A stretch of DNA of 64,000 nucleotides from Microvelia longipes (Eukaryota > Arthropoda > Insecta > Hemiptera > Veliidae). Shown here piece after piece: positions 24,201 to 33,920 of this stretch. Where the stretch lies: assembly GCA_018340805.1 (NCBI GenBank), contig JACMZG010001914.1, forward strand, positions 9,700,658-9,764,657. The letters are read 5' to 3'. Position 1 is the first letter of the stretch. Every line of letters starts with the position of its first letter. A model generated the notes under the pieces. It was not told where the DNA came from. It ran no database searches and saw nothing but the letters and a program-made list of their open reading frames with translations. The translations under genes were made by a program, and so were the position numbers.

Positions 24201-24578
24201 GTGATTTTTTTTCTTCAAAAAATGTCTACGTTTCCTGAATTTTTAAGTCATTTTGCAAATGCTATAACTTAGATTCTAGTTATCCAATCTTGCCATATAA
24301 ACACACGATGCATTGAAAATTTTAAAAGCCTAATAATGTCCTCTTCAAGTTTTATTACAGGGAACCACTTATTTGAAATTTGTGGGATTATCTAAAATTT
24401 TGAGCAAGCGCAATAATATGAAGGGCTCCGCTCAAGATACAGACTATGTCTTTTTTTCGTCGTTTAAGGCATATTATTTTTAAAAAATTGGTTTGAAAAT
24501 GAGTCACGTTTTTCTGGTCTGGCTCTCAACTACTATACTATAATTTAAAATATTGGCCCTTGTCATTTGTTGATTTAG

Positions 24579-24738
24579 GTTAGAATAGTAGGGGTGACGC
24601 GGCAGAAAGTTGGCGGCTTAGGACTCAGTATAAAAGGAGGATCTGAACACAAATTACCAATACTTATATCTAGGATATTTAGGGATCAAGCGGCTGATCA
24701 AACTGGTCAACTATTTGTTGGAGATGCTATTGTTAAAG
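24579..24738 (+). CDS. Gamma-syntrophin exon 3 (PDZ, first part)
   Basis: Acceptor TGATTTAG, donor G|GTTTGA; starts in phase 0, ends in phase 1. Encodes residues 69-121, including the PDZ ligand-binding loop region [14 protein letters not shown] and the GQLFVGDAI strand, which match human gamma-syntrophin (GGFGLSIKGGAEH, LLFIGDAI). This is the part of the protein that binds C-terminal tails of partner proteins. Confidence 0.95.
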
Positions 24739-24894
24739 GTTTGATAGTTAATTTTTTTTTTATATATCTTTACTGTATATTTCAAGCGAAACTAGTCCAT
24801 AGACGTGCTGGTGATTTCTGAGGACAAGCGAAGCAAGTCTGAAATAGTTACAATAATTGAGTTCTGAGGTATCTTGTATCATGTTGTAGTTTAG

Positions 24895-24895
<1 letters not shown>

Positions 24896-24978
<83 letters not shown>

Positions 24979-25059
24979 CTCACGGCTGATTTCGCATGGA
25001 GTTAATACATATGCTTTTGTCTTAAGGTATTTTATATATGCAAATAAATGTTCATGCAT

Positions 25060-25090
<31 letters not shown>
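24896..25090. repeat. (TA)n tracts
   Basis: Two runs, 24896-24978 and 25058-25090, both with phase slips. Confidence 0.95.
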
Positions 25091-25109
25091 ATATATTAAT
25101 ATTTTTCTC

Positions 25110-25450
25110 CCACAGCTCAACTCAGGTAATCGGTCAGTAAATAAAGACAAATTTCACTTAAGCCGACGTTTCGGTAACTTTATTACGCTACCATCATTCA
25201 GGGCGAACTAAAACACAAATTACATAGACTATTAAGTAACACAGTAAAATAAATACAAGAATAAATCATGAAAATAACAGATAAGAGAAAGAAATAAGCT
25301 TACGTGAATAACTAGAAAAAATATAAAATTATAACATCACTATCAATTACAAGAAAATAAATAAAAATTAACAAGAAAATAAAATAAATATAAAATTTGA
25401 CAGGAGAGAGAAGTGCGCCGCTAGTGGTGAAAACTTGAACTAAATTTAAA
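25110..25450 (-). repeat. Penelope-type end sequence with hammerhead-like relic
   Basis: On the minus strand 25162-25204 reads CTGAATGATGGTAGC ... GTTACCGAAACGTCGGC. GAAACGUC, a paired GGUA/UACC stem II and a GGC/GCC start of stem I fit the minimal hammerheads described in Penelope-like elements. The core CUGAUGA carries an extra A (CUGAAUGA), so it is probably dead. AT-rich sequence follows to 25450. No reverse transcriptase is visible. Confidence 0.4.
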
Positions 25451-25470
25451 GATGTCGGACGGATATATAA

Positions 25471-25477
<7 letters not shown>

Positions 25478-25547
<70 letters not shown>

Positions 25548-25562
25548 TATATATTATATAGT
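25478..25562. repeat. (TA)n tract
   Basis: Long TA run. Confidence 0.95.
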
Positions 25563-25854
25563 ACTTTATATACATATTTGTATATTCTAAGCGAGCCCAA
25601 ATTAAGAAGTATGAACGTACTGGATACAAAATATATTTATTGGGTACGAGATCCCGACCGTTAAATAAAATATTTTTTTTTTTTTTAACTTTTGTGTTTT
25701 TTTTTTTCTTAATAATAGGGTTTTTTAACTTTTATATTTATTTATTGTTTGTTAGTCATTTAGGCACAGATGATATCCATTAACTGGTAAATTGAGTCAC
25801 TCTACGACTCAATTTACCGTATTAGTTTCACTTATTTTCATATTTCTGTTACAG

Positions 25855-25980
25855 TAAACGGTGAGTTAATAACACAATGCCAGCACGATGAAGCTGTTAA
25901 TATTTTAAGAAATGCAGGAGATTTTGTTGTTTTAACTGTCAAGCATTACAAAGCTGCTACTCCATTCTTACAGAAAAATA
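25855..25980 (+). CDS. Gamma-syntrophin exon 4 (PDZ, second part)
   Basis: Acceptor TGTTACAG, donor GTAAGT; completes codon GTA at its start and ends in phase 1. Encodes VNGELITQCQHDEAVNILRN and the last PDZ strand VVLTVKHY, residues ~122-163. These parallel human INGINVRKCRHEEVVQVLRN. Intron 3, which splits the PDZ domain, holds the Penelope-type relic and three (TA)n tracts. Confidence 0.95.
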
Positions 25981-26039
25981 GTAAGTATGCATTTGTACTT
26001 TTACCGTGTAAGCACGTTTGCCAGATAGGCCAAATAATG

Positions 26040-26935
26040 GGGCTTGTTGTAGTGTAAGGTAGCAGCCTAAAAATGTGACTCATTTTGTTCTACTTAAAAA
26101 CCAATTTGTCTGAAAATATACCTTTAATTATGAAGGAAAAGCATAGTCTGCCTATCCAGAGTGGAGTCCTTTACATAGATGCGCTCGCTCAAAATATTAT
26201 AAAATCGCACAAATTTATAGTTTTCTTGTAATAAGTGGTTCCCTGTAGGCCGTGTGAAAAACATGAAGAGAATTTTTTTAAAGCTGATAAGATTTCCTAT
26301 AAAATGAGTGTTTTTTCGTCAAAATCGGATAAATTCAACTGAACTTATGACTTTTGATAAATGGCCAAAAAAAATGCACAAAAAGTCTATATTTTTCCTA
26401 AGAAATTCGCTGACTTTGCATAAATTAACCATTTTTTCAGTGTTTTTGAAAGAGCCATAACTTTATTTATCAAATTGGATAACTTTAGTTATCCGATTTT
26501 GATAATTGAACACTCGTATTATAGGAAATTTCACCAGCTTTTTTAAAAATAGTCTTTTCATGTTTAGCACACGACCCACAGAAACATTTCTAGGTTTTTG
26601 TGCATTTTTGGACAAAAATGTATGCTTTTAGATGTTTTTTCGGTAATCTTTCAACATTTGTATCTCCGGTTTTACTGGGCCGATTTTGATGGATTTATCA
26701 CAAATTTAATAAACTTTAAAAAAACAACCCTTTAAATTTTTTGATAAAACCAATAGGAACACCGTTATTGGGCGAAAACAGAATTCGGTGTCATTTTTCG
26801 GGGCCCCGAGGCTAAAATTCCCTTGTCTGAAACGGCAGACCACCTGATTCATTATTAGGGAGCCAGAATAAGTCGATCTAGTGGGTTAAACCTTTGGGGC
26901 TAGACGGTCACGTTTTTTGCGTCTGGCTCTTGGAC
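26040..26935. repeat. Foldback-type repeat related to 22740-24550
   Basis: Shares AAAAATGTGACTCATTTTG (26071), CATAGTCTGCCTATCC and AATAAGTGGTTCCCT with the left part of 22740-24550, and GTCTGGCTCTTGGACTATAA at its right edge. An internal mirror is visible (CAAAATCGGATAA at 26320; TTATCCGATTTTGATAA at 26490). No coding capacity. Confidence 0.65.
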
Positions 26936-26937
26936 TA

Positions 26938-27199
26938 TAATGTAAGGGTTTATAGAATCCTCTAATTTGTATCCTCTTTTTGATAAAAGAGGCTTTAAAA
27001 GGCTCTATATTATTAAAAGGCTTATAAAAGGAGCTCAAAAAAGCCTTTTAATAATAAGAGCCTCTTTTTAAGCCTTTTAATAATAAGAGGCTTTTAATAA
27101 TAAAAATTCTCTTTTTATCGGCTTAATTTGATAAAACTTCTCTTTTTATTTTTGATAACTTCTAATGTAAGGGTTTATAGAATCCTCTAATTTGTGTTC
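26938..27199. repeat. 33-bp direct repeats bracketing an AAGAGGCTTTTAA-rich segment
   Basis: TAATGTAAGGGTTTATAGAA followed by TCCTCTAATTTGT occurs at ~26939 and again at ~27167. Between them are several copies of AAGCCTTTTAATAATAAGAG and relatives in both orientations. The second copy runs almost into the exon 5 acceptor. Confidence 0.85.
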
Positions 27200-27212
27200 T
27201 CTTTTTTTTTAG

Positions 27213-27359
27213 ACAAGTATGATAAGCAATTAGACAATGACTTGACTCCAAGCTGTGAGAGGACCGAATGGTCGTGTAATGAAGAAGATACCAATAATTC
27301 TTTAGATTCTAAAAACTCAACTCAACAAAGTACTTCTAAATGGACTGATATTATTACTG
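27213..27359 (+). CDS. Gamma-syntrophin exon 5 (linker)
   Basis: Acceptor TTTTTTTTTTAG, donor G|GTATGT; phase 1 at both ends. Encodes residues ~164-212, a polar Ser/Asn/Asp-rich linker (SLDSKNSTQQSTSKWTDIIT). Human gamma-syntrophin has a similarly low-complexity serine-rich linker at this place, ending in a Trp-containing strand that enters the PH domain. Confidence 0.85.
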
Positions 27360-27759
27360 GTATGTATCATCTTACAATTTTACTGACCGCTAAATGCTAC
27401 TTGAAAAGGCTCAAATTTTGTAAATTAGTAACAGTAAGTAAGTTAAACCTTGTAGGTCACTCCTTTGGCTTGGTTTTACTGACTGATTATAAGTATTCTT
27501 TGGAGTTTATCAGGAGAAATTTAAATACCATGGAGAATAGAATAAAAATACACTTTAAATATACTAGACGTTTGGGAGAAAATAATTGTAGTTATTTTCT
27601 AAGTTATACTAGTTGGACAATATCACTGCAAACATGTTCTATACGTGACAATTCTCTCTATCTACCACCTCACATCTTCCACATCAATAAATATGATATA
27701 GCTATACATCTATTCGCGATAAAAGTCCGTAGCAGCACCACCTTCGCTGATAAAAAATT

Positions 27760-28478
27760 GATAACGAAAGGGTGATCGTTTTTAAAGTCCTTATGGGGGT
27801 TTTTTGGTTTTTCCTATTTGTGACGATTATTTCTTGAAATTTTTTCTCAAACTGCTTTAATTTAATTAATTTTAGGGTGTATAAACTCAGTAGAATCACT
27901 ATTTCATTGAAAAATAGGGTTTCAAAGGGTTGTCACGAGTATTTAAATTGAGTGATAAGAAGGTGAAAATCATAATATAGTGTTTTCTTGTTAATTAATG
28001 TTACTTTTATAAAATTTTAGTTTGCACAAACACACAAAATTATCTTTTAATTGTATTAAATTGTTTAAATTAGTTGTTACAGGTATTTAAATTAACTGAT
28101 AACAAGCTGATTTTCACCGTAATGGTGTTTTAATTTATCAATCAATTTTATTTACACACTAAAATAATTAATAACTCAATAAATTCACTTTTTGTAAAAT
28201 GTTTGTTTAAATTATCCGTTTAGGTTTTATTATTTCTGGGTTTAATCAGACAAAGCCATGTCTGTAGTGATAAGAGTCTGATTCTATATTTAAAATCCTG
28301 GAATAATCAAAGTATTTATCTATGAAACATTTGCAATTTTTTTTAGCACCGATGGTCGTTCTAATAATTTTCATCACATTTATCACAAATTAACAAACAA
28401 TAAATAAATAAAAGAAGAATTTTTATCGGCTCCCATGCTAATCTCATGATAAAAAAATTTTTGATCACCCTTTCGTTT
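27760..28478. repeat. Candidate element with inverted ends CGAAAGGGTGATC
   Basis: CGAAAGGGTGATCG at 27765 and GATCACCCTTTCG at 28464 are inverted. Inside, a ~160-bp segment (GAGTATTTAAATTGAGTGATAA ... GTGTTTT) is imperfectly duplicated in tandem (27937, 28084). No clear target duplication. Confidence 0.4.
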
Positions 28479-29286
28479 TCCCGCCATTGGTATTGCCAAC
28501 CTTACAACTATCTCTTTGAATTGCGAATATTTTAAATTTGTATTAAATATTTATAAAAATAAATTAATTAATTAATAATATAGTTTGATTAAAATAATTA
28601 AATTTTAATAATTTTTTTTATTGACGTGATAAAAAATAAAATTGATAAATAATTTAGATTATCTCTTTATTAGAGAATGTTGTTTTTTAATATGAATTTT
28701 ACTGTTTTTTTTTATAATTTAGTTGGTATTATACTCTTCTCGCTATATCTTTCTACATGGTCACATGACTAAAAATCAGCTGGCAGGGTGAAAACGCAAC
28801 GTATTGTAATACTTGTAATATAGTAAAAGGGAAGAAAAAAGTCCCTACCAGAGATAATAAAACCTAAACGGATATTATGGTTGTTCTGTGACATCACTCA
28901 AGAACCTGTAGGTATTTTTTTCTTTCTGAAGTTGGACACCTGGTGCTTCTATTAAAACAGCTGTTTTCTCGTGTAGAAAGATGTAGTGTGGAGAGTATAA
29001 TGGAAATAATTTATTTCTAGGATAAGACATCATTTAAATTTAAATTCTAATTAATCTAAAAGTAATGTACCAAAAGTTATCCTGTGATGTTGCATGGTGA
29101 CGTGTGATTATTAATAATAATAGTATAATAATAAAGTAAAATAATAAAATAAAATAATAAAATTGATTAATTAATTAATAAAATTAATAATAAAATATTA
29201 CTACAAAATAATAATAATATTATTATTTTGTAAAAGTAATTCATATTATTTTCTGCAATTATAATCTAAATATGTGATTGTTTTAG
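28479..29286. other. Intron 5 sequence, no gene seen
   Basis: AT-rich intronic DNA with an AATAAT-rich patch at 29110-29230. Positions 28885-28962 resemble the reverse complement of 63525-63600 (shared AAAACAGCTGTTTT and ACCTGTAGGTATTTTTTTCT), a dispersed repeat of unknown class. Confidence 0.5.
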
Positions 29287-29349
29287 ATGCTTTAAAAGAA
29301 GCATATTTAAAGATAATCAATGCATGTGGATTTGTCAAGAAAGGAAGCG
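29287..29349 (+). CDS. Candidate cassette exon of gamma-syntrophin
   Basis: Sixty-three bases between acceptor TTGTTTTAG and donor G|GTATTT, phase 1 at both ends. Including it would insert 21 residues (ALKEAYLKIINACGFVKKGS and one more) between exons 5 and 6 without changing frame. Exons 5 and 6 also join directly, in phase. The inserted segment would fall at the start of the PH domain. I do not know a family member with this segment. It could be a chance open stretch. Confidence 0.35.
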
Positions 29350-29937
29350 GTATTTGTAAATTTTGTATCTTTTAATGTGTTTGTTACTCACTGATCTCAC
29401 TAAGTAGCGAACCGTTTATGTCAGTATTAGTCTATCAATTTAGTATTTTTTATAGTCTTATAGTTTAATTTAATGGAGAGATAAAATTATAAAAAGGATG
29501 TAAACTACAAAAGTTAATAAAAAAATAAGAGTTTAAGGTTATTGAAGAATAACTTAAGTGTTACCTTTATGTGTTAAGGTTGAGAAGAATTTTATTGTTC
29601 CATATCCTGGTTATTGCTTTGGTCAGCGAGGATGCAATTTATTCTCTTCCTAAAGTCTAGCATGTAACTAACTACAGGGTGTCTACATTTTCTAAATTAT
29701 ATCAACAATCCTGGGGAAAATTATAAACACTTGCTTCCTTTGTAATCATTATTCAAGTATTGCCATAATCATTATTGTGTCCTTAGATTTTTACAATTTT
29801 GATTTTGATTAATTTATAAATTGTTTTTTATTTCCTTTTTTTCAATTTTTATATTATTTGCCAATTTTTTATAATTAATTATATAATTCTGATATTATCA
29901 TTGTTACAGTCTATTGATTTATCATGTGTGTTTTCAG

Positions 29938-30122
29938 TGCCACTGATGATGGCTTATGTTACTAGATATATTTTTGGAACTGATAAATTAAGGCCTAATG
30001 CATTTGAAGTGAGGGGACTGAATGGGTCAACAACTGGTGTCATCCACTGCGATGACGCTGCTATTCTCTCTCAGTGGATTAAATATATAACTGATAATAT
30101 TATAGGATTAACACATTTACAG
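29938..30122 (+). CDS. Gamma-syntrophin exon 6 (PH domain, first part)
   Basis: Acceptor GTGTTTTCAG, donor GTAAAA; starts in phase 1, ends in phase 0. Encodes residues ~213-274: VPLMMAYVTRYIFGTDKLRP, then NAFEVRGLNGSTTGVIHCDD and a Trp-containing helix (LSQWIKYITDNI). This parallels human IPLLHSRFSQYVPGTDLSRQNAFQV and CVDWLQAIATNI. An upstream AG at 29909 would create an in-frame stop, which decides this acceptor. Confidence 0.93.
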
Positions 30123-31443
30123 GTAAAATTAAATGTTCTGTATTGTATATATGATTAGAGTGGATATCTATTGTGTTTTCGTTAGGGAAAAGTTTATTTC
30201 ACAGCGTAACCCCTCGTATTTGAGGAGCTTGCTTAAAAAATGCTTTATTTACAAACTTAATTTGTTAATGATGCAATTCAATCTCTTGAACAATAGTGGT
30301 AGTGATAGTCAGGCCCGTAGCCAGGTAGGGGCCAGGGGAGGCATTGGCCCCCTAGAAAAAGTATCGCACCCTCTGTTGTGGACCCTAGATTTAGTGGAAT
30401 TCCTTTGTAGATATGTTAATTTCGCTAAGTACAAAGGAAAATGCGAAAATGTGCAATTGGGACATGTGAAAAGAAAGTTCTTTTTGCCACTAATATTTAT
30501 TATGTGGCCGATATTAGAGGCACATCTCAATAATTGGAAGACTATCTGGAATTATTGAGTGACCCTTCTGGGAATAAGAATTCAACTAATAATTTAATTA
30601 AGAAGTTATAAATTTATGTGCCTGTTCTTTTATTAATTTTTATGAGGAGTTTTGAACGGCTGAAGTGTCTAAGACACCTTGCGTTACGTTTTCTCAACTA
30701 AATAGCTCATTACCTGTTCTGAGCTAGTGTTCAAATTCCGGTCAGGAAAGTATCTGAACAGTATCTTGCTTTGGTAGGACATAGTGTTCCAAACCCATAG
30801 AGGAGTTAGTAACTCTCTTATGGGAGTTAAGTTGCCTCTACTCAAGTAAGTAGGCTACTTACTAGAGTTCAAGCTACAAGTGGTACTGTATCTATAGAAT
30901 GATAATTCTATCAGTATAAATAATAAAAAAAATATAGAAAGAATTTCCACAAAATAAAAAAAAAATTGGCAAAGTGCTTTCAAACTAAAAGTCTGACCTT
31001 ATACCTTGTTAGAAAACATAGACTCACTTCTCTTCTTCTTTAATATCTTAATGGTTTGCACTGATGATGGCCTCTAGTTAGATTGGAAGCTCTTTCCCAA
31101 TAAAGTTTTGTTTTGTGGAGAACATCTTTTTTTATCATTTAAGTGGTTCTTCTTTCCATACTTTAGATACCAAGTATAAAAATTGTCCCACTCCTCATTT
31201 CTTTAATGTGACCTACGTCATAAGCATAATTTTTTTATTGAAAATTATCCAAAAAAGATTTGCCTAGCTCTATTTTTCTGTCGTAGCTAAATAAATTCTT
31301 ACCCCTGCAAACTTTTTTTCTTTAATCCCCCTGTTGGTTAGAGATTTTTTATAACTATATCAAATTTCTTAACTTTACTTTGCTTAACAGAGGTTATAAT
31401 AATAACTATATAATGGCAATATTTTTGTTTCAAAATGTTTCAG
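30123..31443. other. Intron 6, no gene seen
   Basis: Contains a relative (30309-30370) of the GC-rich palindromic repeat at 17010. Open frames here overlap that repeat and show no conserved pattern. Confidence 0.5.
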
Positions 31444-31602
31444 ATGAAGTTGTACAATAGAAATTTCGCAGCTGGAGAAAGAATTGAGTATATGGGTTGG
31501 GTCAATGAAGGTATACTTAATAGTAATCAGCCGTGGCAGAGCTATCGACCCAGGTTTCTAGCCCTCAAAGGAACTGATGTTCTTCTCTTTGACTCTCCTC
31601 CG
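31444..31602 (+). CDS. Gamma-syntrophin exon 7 (PH domain)
   Basis: Acceptor ATGTTTCAG, donor GTATGT; 53 codons, phase 0 at both ends, residues 275-327. Contains IEYMGWVNEG and YRPRFLALKGTDVLLFDSPP, paralleling human YMGWCEAR ... TFLALRGSCLYKFLAPP. Confidence 0.95.
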
Positions 31603-31887
31603 GTATGTTTTTCTCTCCTGATGTCATAAAAAATATGGCATCACTAACTAGAACTAATGTTACAAAAAATTTGAAAATACATAAAATGCAGAAAAATTAT
31701 TTTTATTATTCTTCATTAATATAATTATCATAAAATTATCTTCATTATTATTCCTTCCTCAAAAATTATTTTATCCATTTGAGATTATGTTTATTTGTGC
31801 CACCCCATGCAGGCACATCTAAGACCCAACATATGTGCCATGTCTCCTTGCACTATCAGCATTCGCTCATTTTTTATACCAAAAGAC

Positions 31888-32095
31888 ACATTATATTCTT
31901 CGGAATTAATTGAAGGTCGGAGTGAGTTCAGGCTCTGTCGGCGCCCTGATGAGTTTGACGTAACGAAACAGAGTGGGACATGACATTATGTCGAGCCATC
32001 AATGATGACGAATGTCGAATGATGGAACAGTTCCCAGATGTAGCATTGCATCTTGCTTGTTACATTTCCTAGGTGTCTCCCGCACAATTATATTG
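31888..32095 (+). mobile_element. ~208-bp dispersed repeat carrying a hammerhead core, copy B
   Basis: Flanked by a perfect 11-bp direct duplication TACCAAAAGAC (31877-31887 and 32096-32106), which fixes both ends. It has no poly(A) or microsatellite tail and no coding frame. Homologous to 17749-17948, to 8655-8832, and to a short 3' piece near 22612-22640. Confidence 0.88.
31933..31973 (+). ncRNA. Hammerhead ribozyme motif, copy B
   Basis: Core CUGAUGA (31946-31952), GAAA (31965-31968) and GUC (31937-31939) are intact. Stem III is six perfect pairs (31933-31938 with 31968-31973). Stem II is three pairs, GUU/AAC, with loop UGACGU. Between the cleavage site and CUGAUGA lies GGCGCC, a six-base palindrome in place of stem I. 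Both copies keep every core base although stem II and stem I differ between them. Confidence 0.7.
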
Positions 32096-32149
32096 TACCA
32101 AAAGACTTGTATATGTTTTTCTAAAACATTTTCAAAAATTTTAATCTAT

Positions 32150-32460
32150 GTATTAAATAAGTATACTAAGTTTTGTTTCAATACAGCAAGTTTATCTATG
32201 GGTTTCATTGAATTATAAAAGTTAAGCAAAATAAATATTGTATTCTTTTGCCAATAAAGAACTTGTTTAAAAAAATAAATAAAAGTTAAGCAGCATCGAG
32301 GGAGGTCAGTGCCTAGATGGGTGACTGCTGGAATTAAAATGAATGCACTTACTATCAAAAGACGAGTCTAAAGATGTGTTGCAGTTTATATTTGGAGATT
32401 TTTGTATTTTTTGGAAGAGCAAAGTAAGTCCTAAGTAGCGAGGATGGGTGTAAATAAATA
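32150..32460 (+). repeat. 5S-rRNA-containing dispersed repeat, copy 1
   Basis: 32283-32334 (AGTTAAGCAGCATCGAG ... GGTCAGTGCCTAGATGGGTG ACTGCTGG) matches the internal promoter half of eukaryotic 5S rRNA (AAGTTAAGCAGCGTCG, GGTCAGTACTTGGATGGGTGACC). The preceding TACTAAGTTTTGTTTCAATA and following CTTACTATCAAAAGACGAG parts recur at 44480-44640 and 55040-55230. Confidence 0.8.
32229..32280 (+). mobile_element. 52-bp retro-inserted tail inside the 5S repeat
   Basis: Flanked by a perfect 12-bp duplication AAAAGTTAAGCA (32217-32228, 32281-32292). The insert contains AATAAA (CCAATAAAGAACTTG) followed by an A-rich end, as for an extremely 5'-truncated LINE-mediated insertion. Confidence 0.8.
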
Positions 32461-32759
32461 AATAAATAGCCTTTCTTTCCATTATGTTTTACAAGCCATA
32501 AAACTTTAGGATATGGTCATTTTTCAATTCTGGATTTTTAACAGAAAAATTATTTATTTGCGTTTATTTATATTAAATAAAATAAAATAAAAAATAATAA
32601 ATTAATAATAAAAAATAATAAATTAAACAAATAATACAACTTTAGGATAGTATCAATAAATTAACAAAAAGTTATAAATAAATTTAAAATTCAATAAATT
32701 TAAATAAATATAAATAAAAAGTTAAAAGTATTACCAAGCTTACTTACTAATTTATAAAC

Positions 32760-33120
32760 AACATTTAACTTAAATAAATGTACATAAATACTAATTTATG
32801 TATGTTACATAATACATTTATTTGTATGTTACATAAATACATAATTTATGTATGTTACATAAATACATAATTTATGTATGTTACATAAATACATAATTTA
32901 TGTATGTTACATAAATACATAATTTATGTATGTACATAATTTATGTATGTTACATAAATGTACATAAATACATAATTTATGTATGTTACATAAATGTACA
33001 TAATACATATTTATGTTATGTACATAAATGTACATAAATACATTTAATGTATGTTACATAAATGTACATAAATGTACATAAATACATAATTTATGTATGT
33101 TACATAAATGTACATAAGAA
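32760..33120. repeat. ATGTTACATAAATACATAAT-type minisatellite
   Basis: Imperfect units combining TTTATGTATGTTACATAAAT and GTACATAAATACATAA. Strongly self-complementary. Confidence 0.92.
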
Positions 33121-33695
33121 ATGAGGAGTTGGATGATTTGTATACTTGATATCTAAAGTATCTTGAAGTGCAGTAAAAATCGGTTACATTGTAGATGGAG
33201 AGAAGAATAACTTAAATGATGAAAAAAAGGATGTCTCTCCACAAAACAAAACTGACATAAAAACAATGAATAACATAAAATAAATATATTTATATGTAAT
33301 TAATATTTTAAACACAGCAATCATTTCTTAGACTTGAGAGACCTGTTGACAAACTCCTGATGAGTATAGAAAGGGTTTTCTATAAGATATTCCTTTATAT
33401 ACTTTTTAAAAGTTCTTTTAGGTAATTCTTGAATGTCGACTATTGAAGTATTTAATGCCTAGTAATGTAGCGAGTACGGTGTAGAGGGGAAAAGTTCTGA
33501 TACCCCACACAATTGTTTATTTTCTTATTAGTTTGTTAGTCACTAATCATGACCAATTTTTAAGTCAAAAACTCTCTGCTTTATTTTAAATAAACAATAA
33601 ACTAACTGCGGACAGACTTTTTATAATTTGTTCTATAACCTTGTTAATATTTTTTTTAATTTTTCATATTTATTCTGAAATATTTTAATTTACAG

Positions 33696-33920
33696 TTAAA
33701 CGTAGCTGAGTGGGGTGAATGTGGAACACAGTTCAAGATTTACCAGTCTATGCTTAGAGTTATTAAAGACAGTGAGAATGTAGATGAAAGGCAACACTGT
33801 TTCCTAATACAGACCTCTGGCCAGGAGTCCAGATACTTCTCAGTTGAAACCAGACAGGAGTTAATTAGGATCGAAAGCTCCTGGCATTCCACCGTCTGCG
33901 CTGCTGTTATTAAATTAGGG
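33696..33920 (+). CDS. Gamma-syntrophin exon 8 (PH domain, end)
   Basis: Acceptor TTTACAG, donor GTGATT; 75 codons, phase 0 at both ends, residues 328-402. Contains FKIYQSMLRVIKDSENVDER, HCFLIQTSGQESRYFSVET and the final PH helix with Trp (IRIESSWHSTV). Parallels human FSVYEIMCKILKDSDLLDRR, CFTVQS and YFSVELESDLAQWERAF. Confidence 0.94.

Larger units (their letters stand above)
22740..24550. repeat. Foldback-type repeat with two MITEs and a minisatellite nested in it
   Basis: The left edge GACCTGAAAAATGTGACTCA (22771) and the right edge TGAGTCACGTTTTTCTGGTC (24501) are inverted copies. Inner segments also mirror (AATAAGTGGTTCC at 23266 versus GGAACCACTTATT at 24361). It is interrupted at 22835-23156, 23297-23839 and 23935-24200. 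A related element without these insertions is at 26040-26935. Confidence 0.65.

Noticed and set aside
27194..27775. 193-codon frame starting upstream of exon 5
   Set aside because: Only 27213-27359 is the syntrophin exon; the remainder is read-through into the intron after a good donor.
29901..29937. Using the AG at 29909 as the acceptor of exon 6
   Set aside because: It would bring an in-frame TGA in the phase set by exon 5; the AG at 29937 keeps the frame and starts at the conserved VPL.
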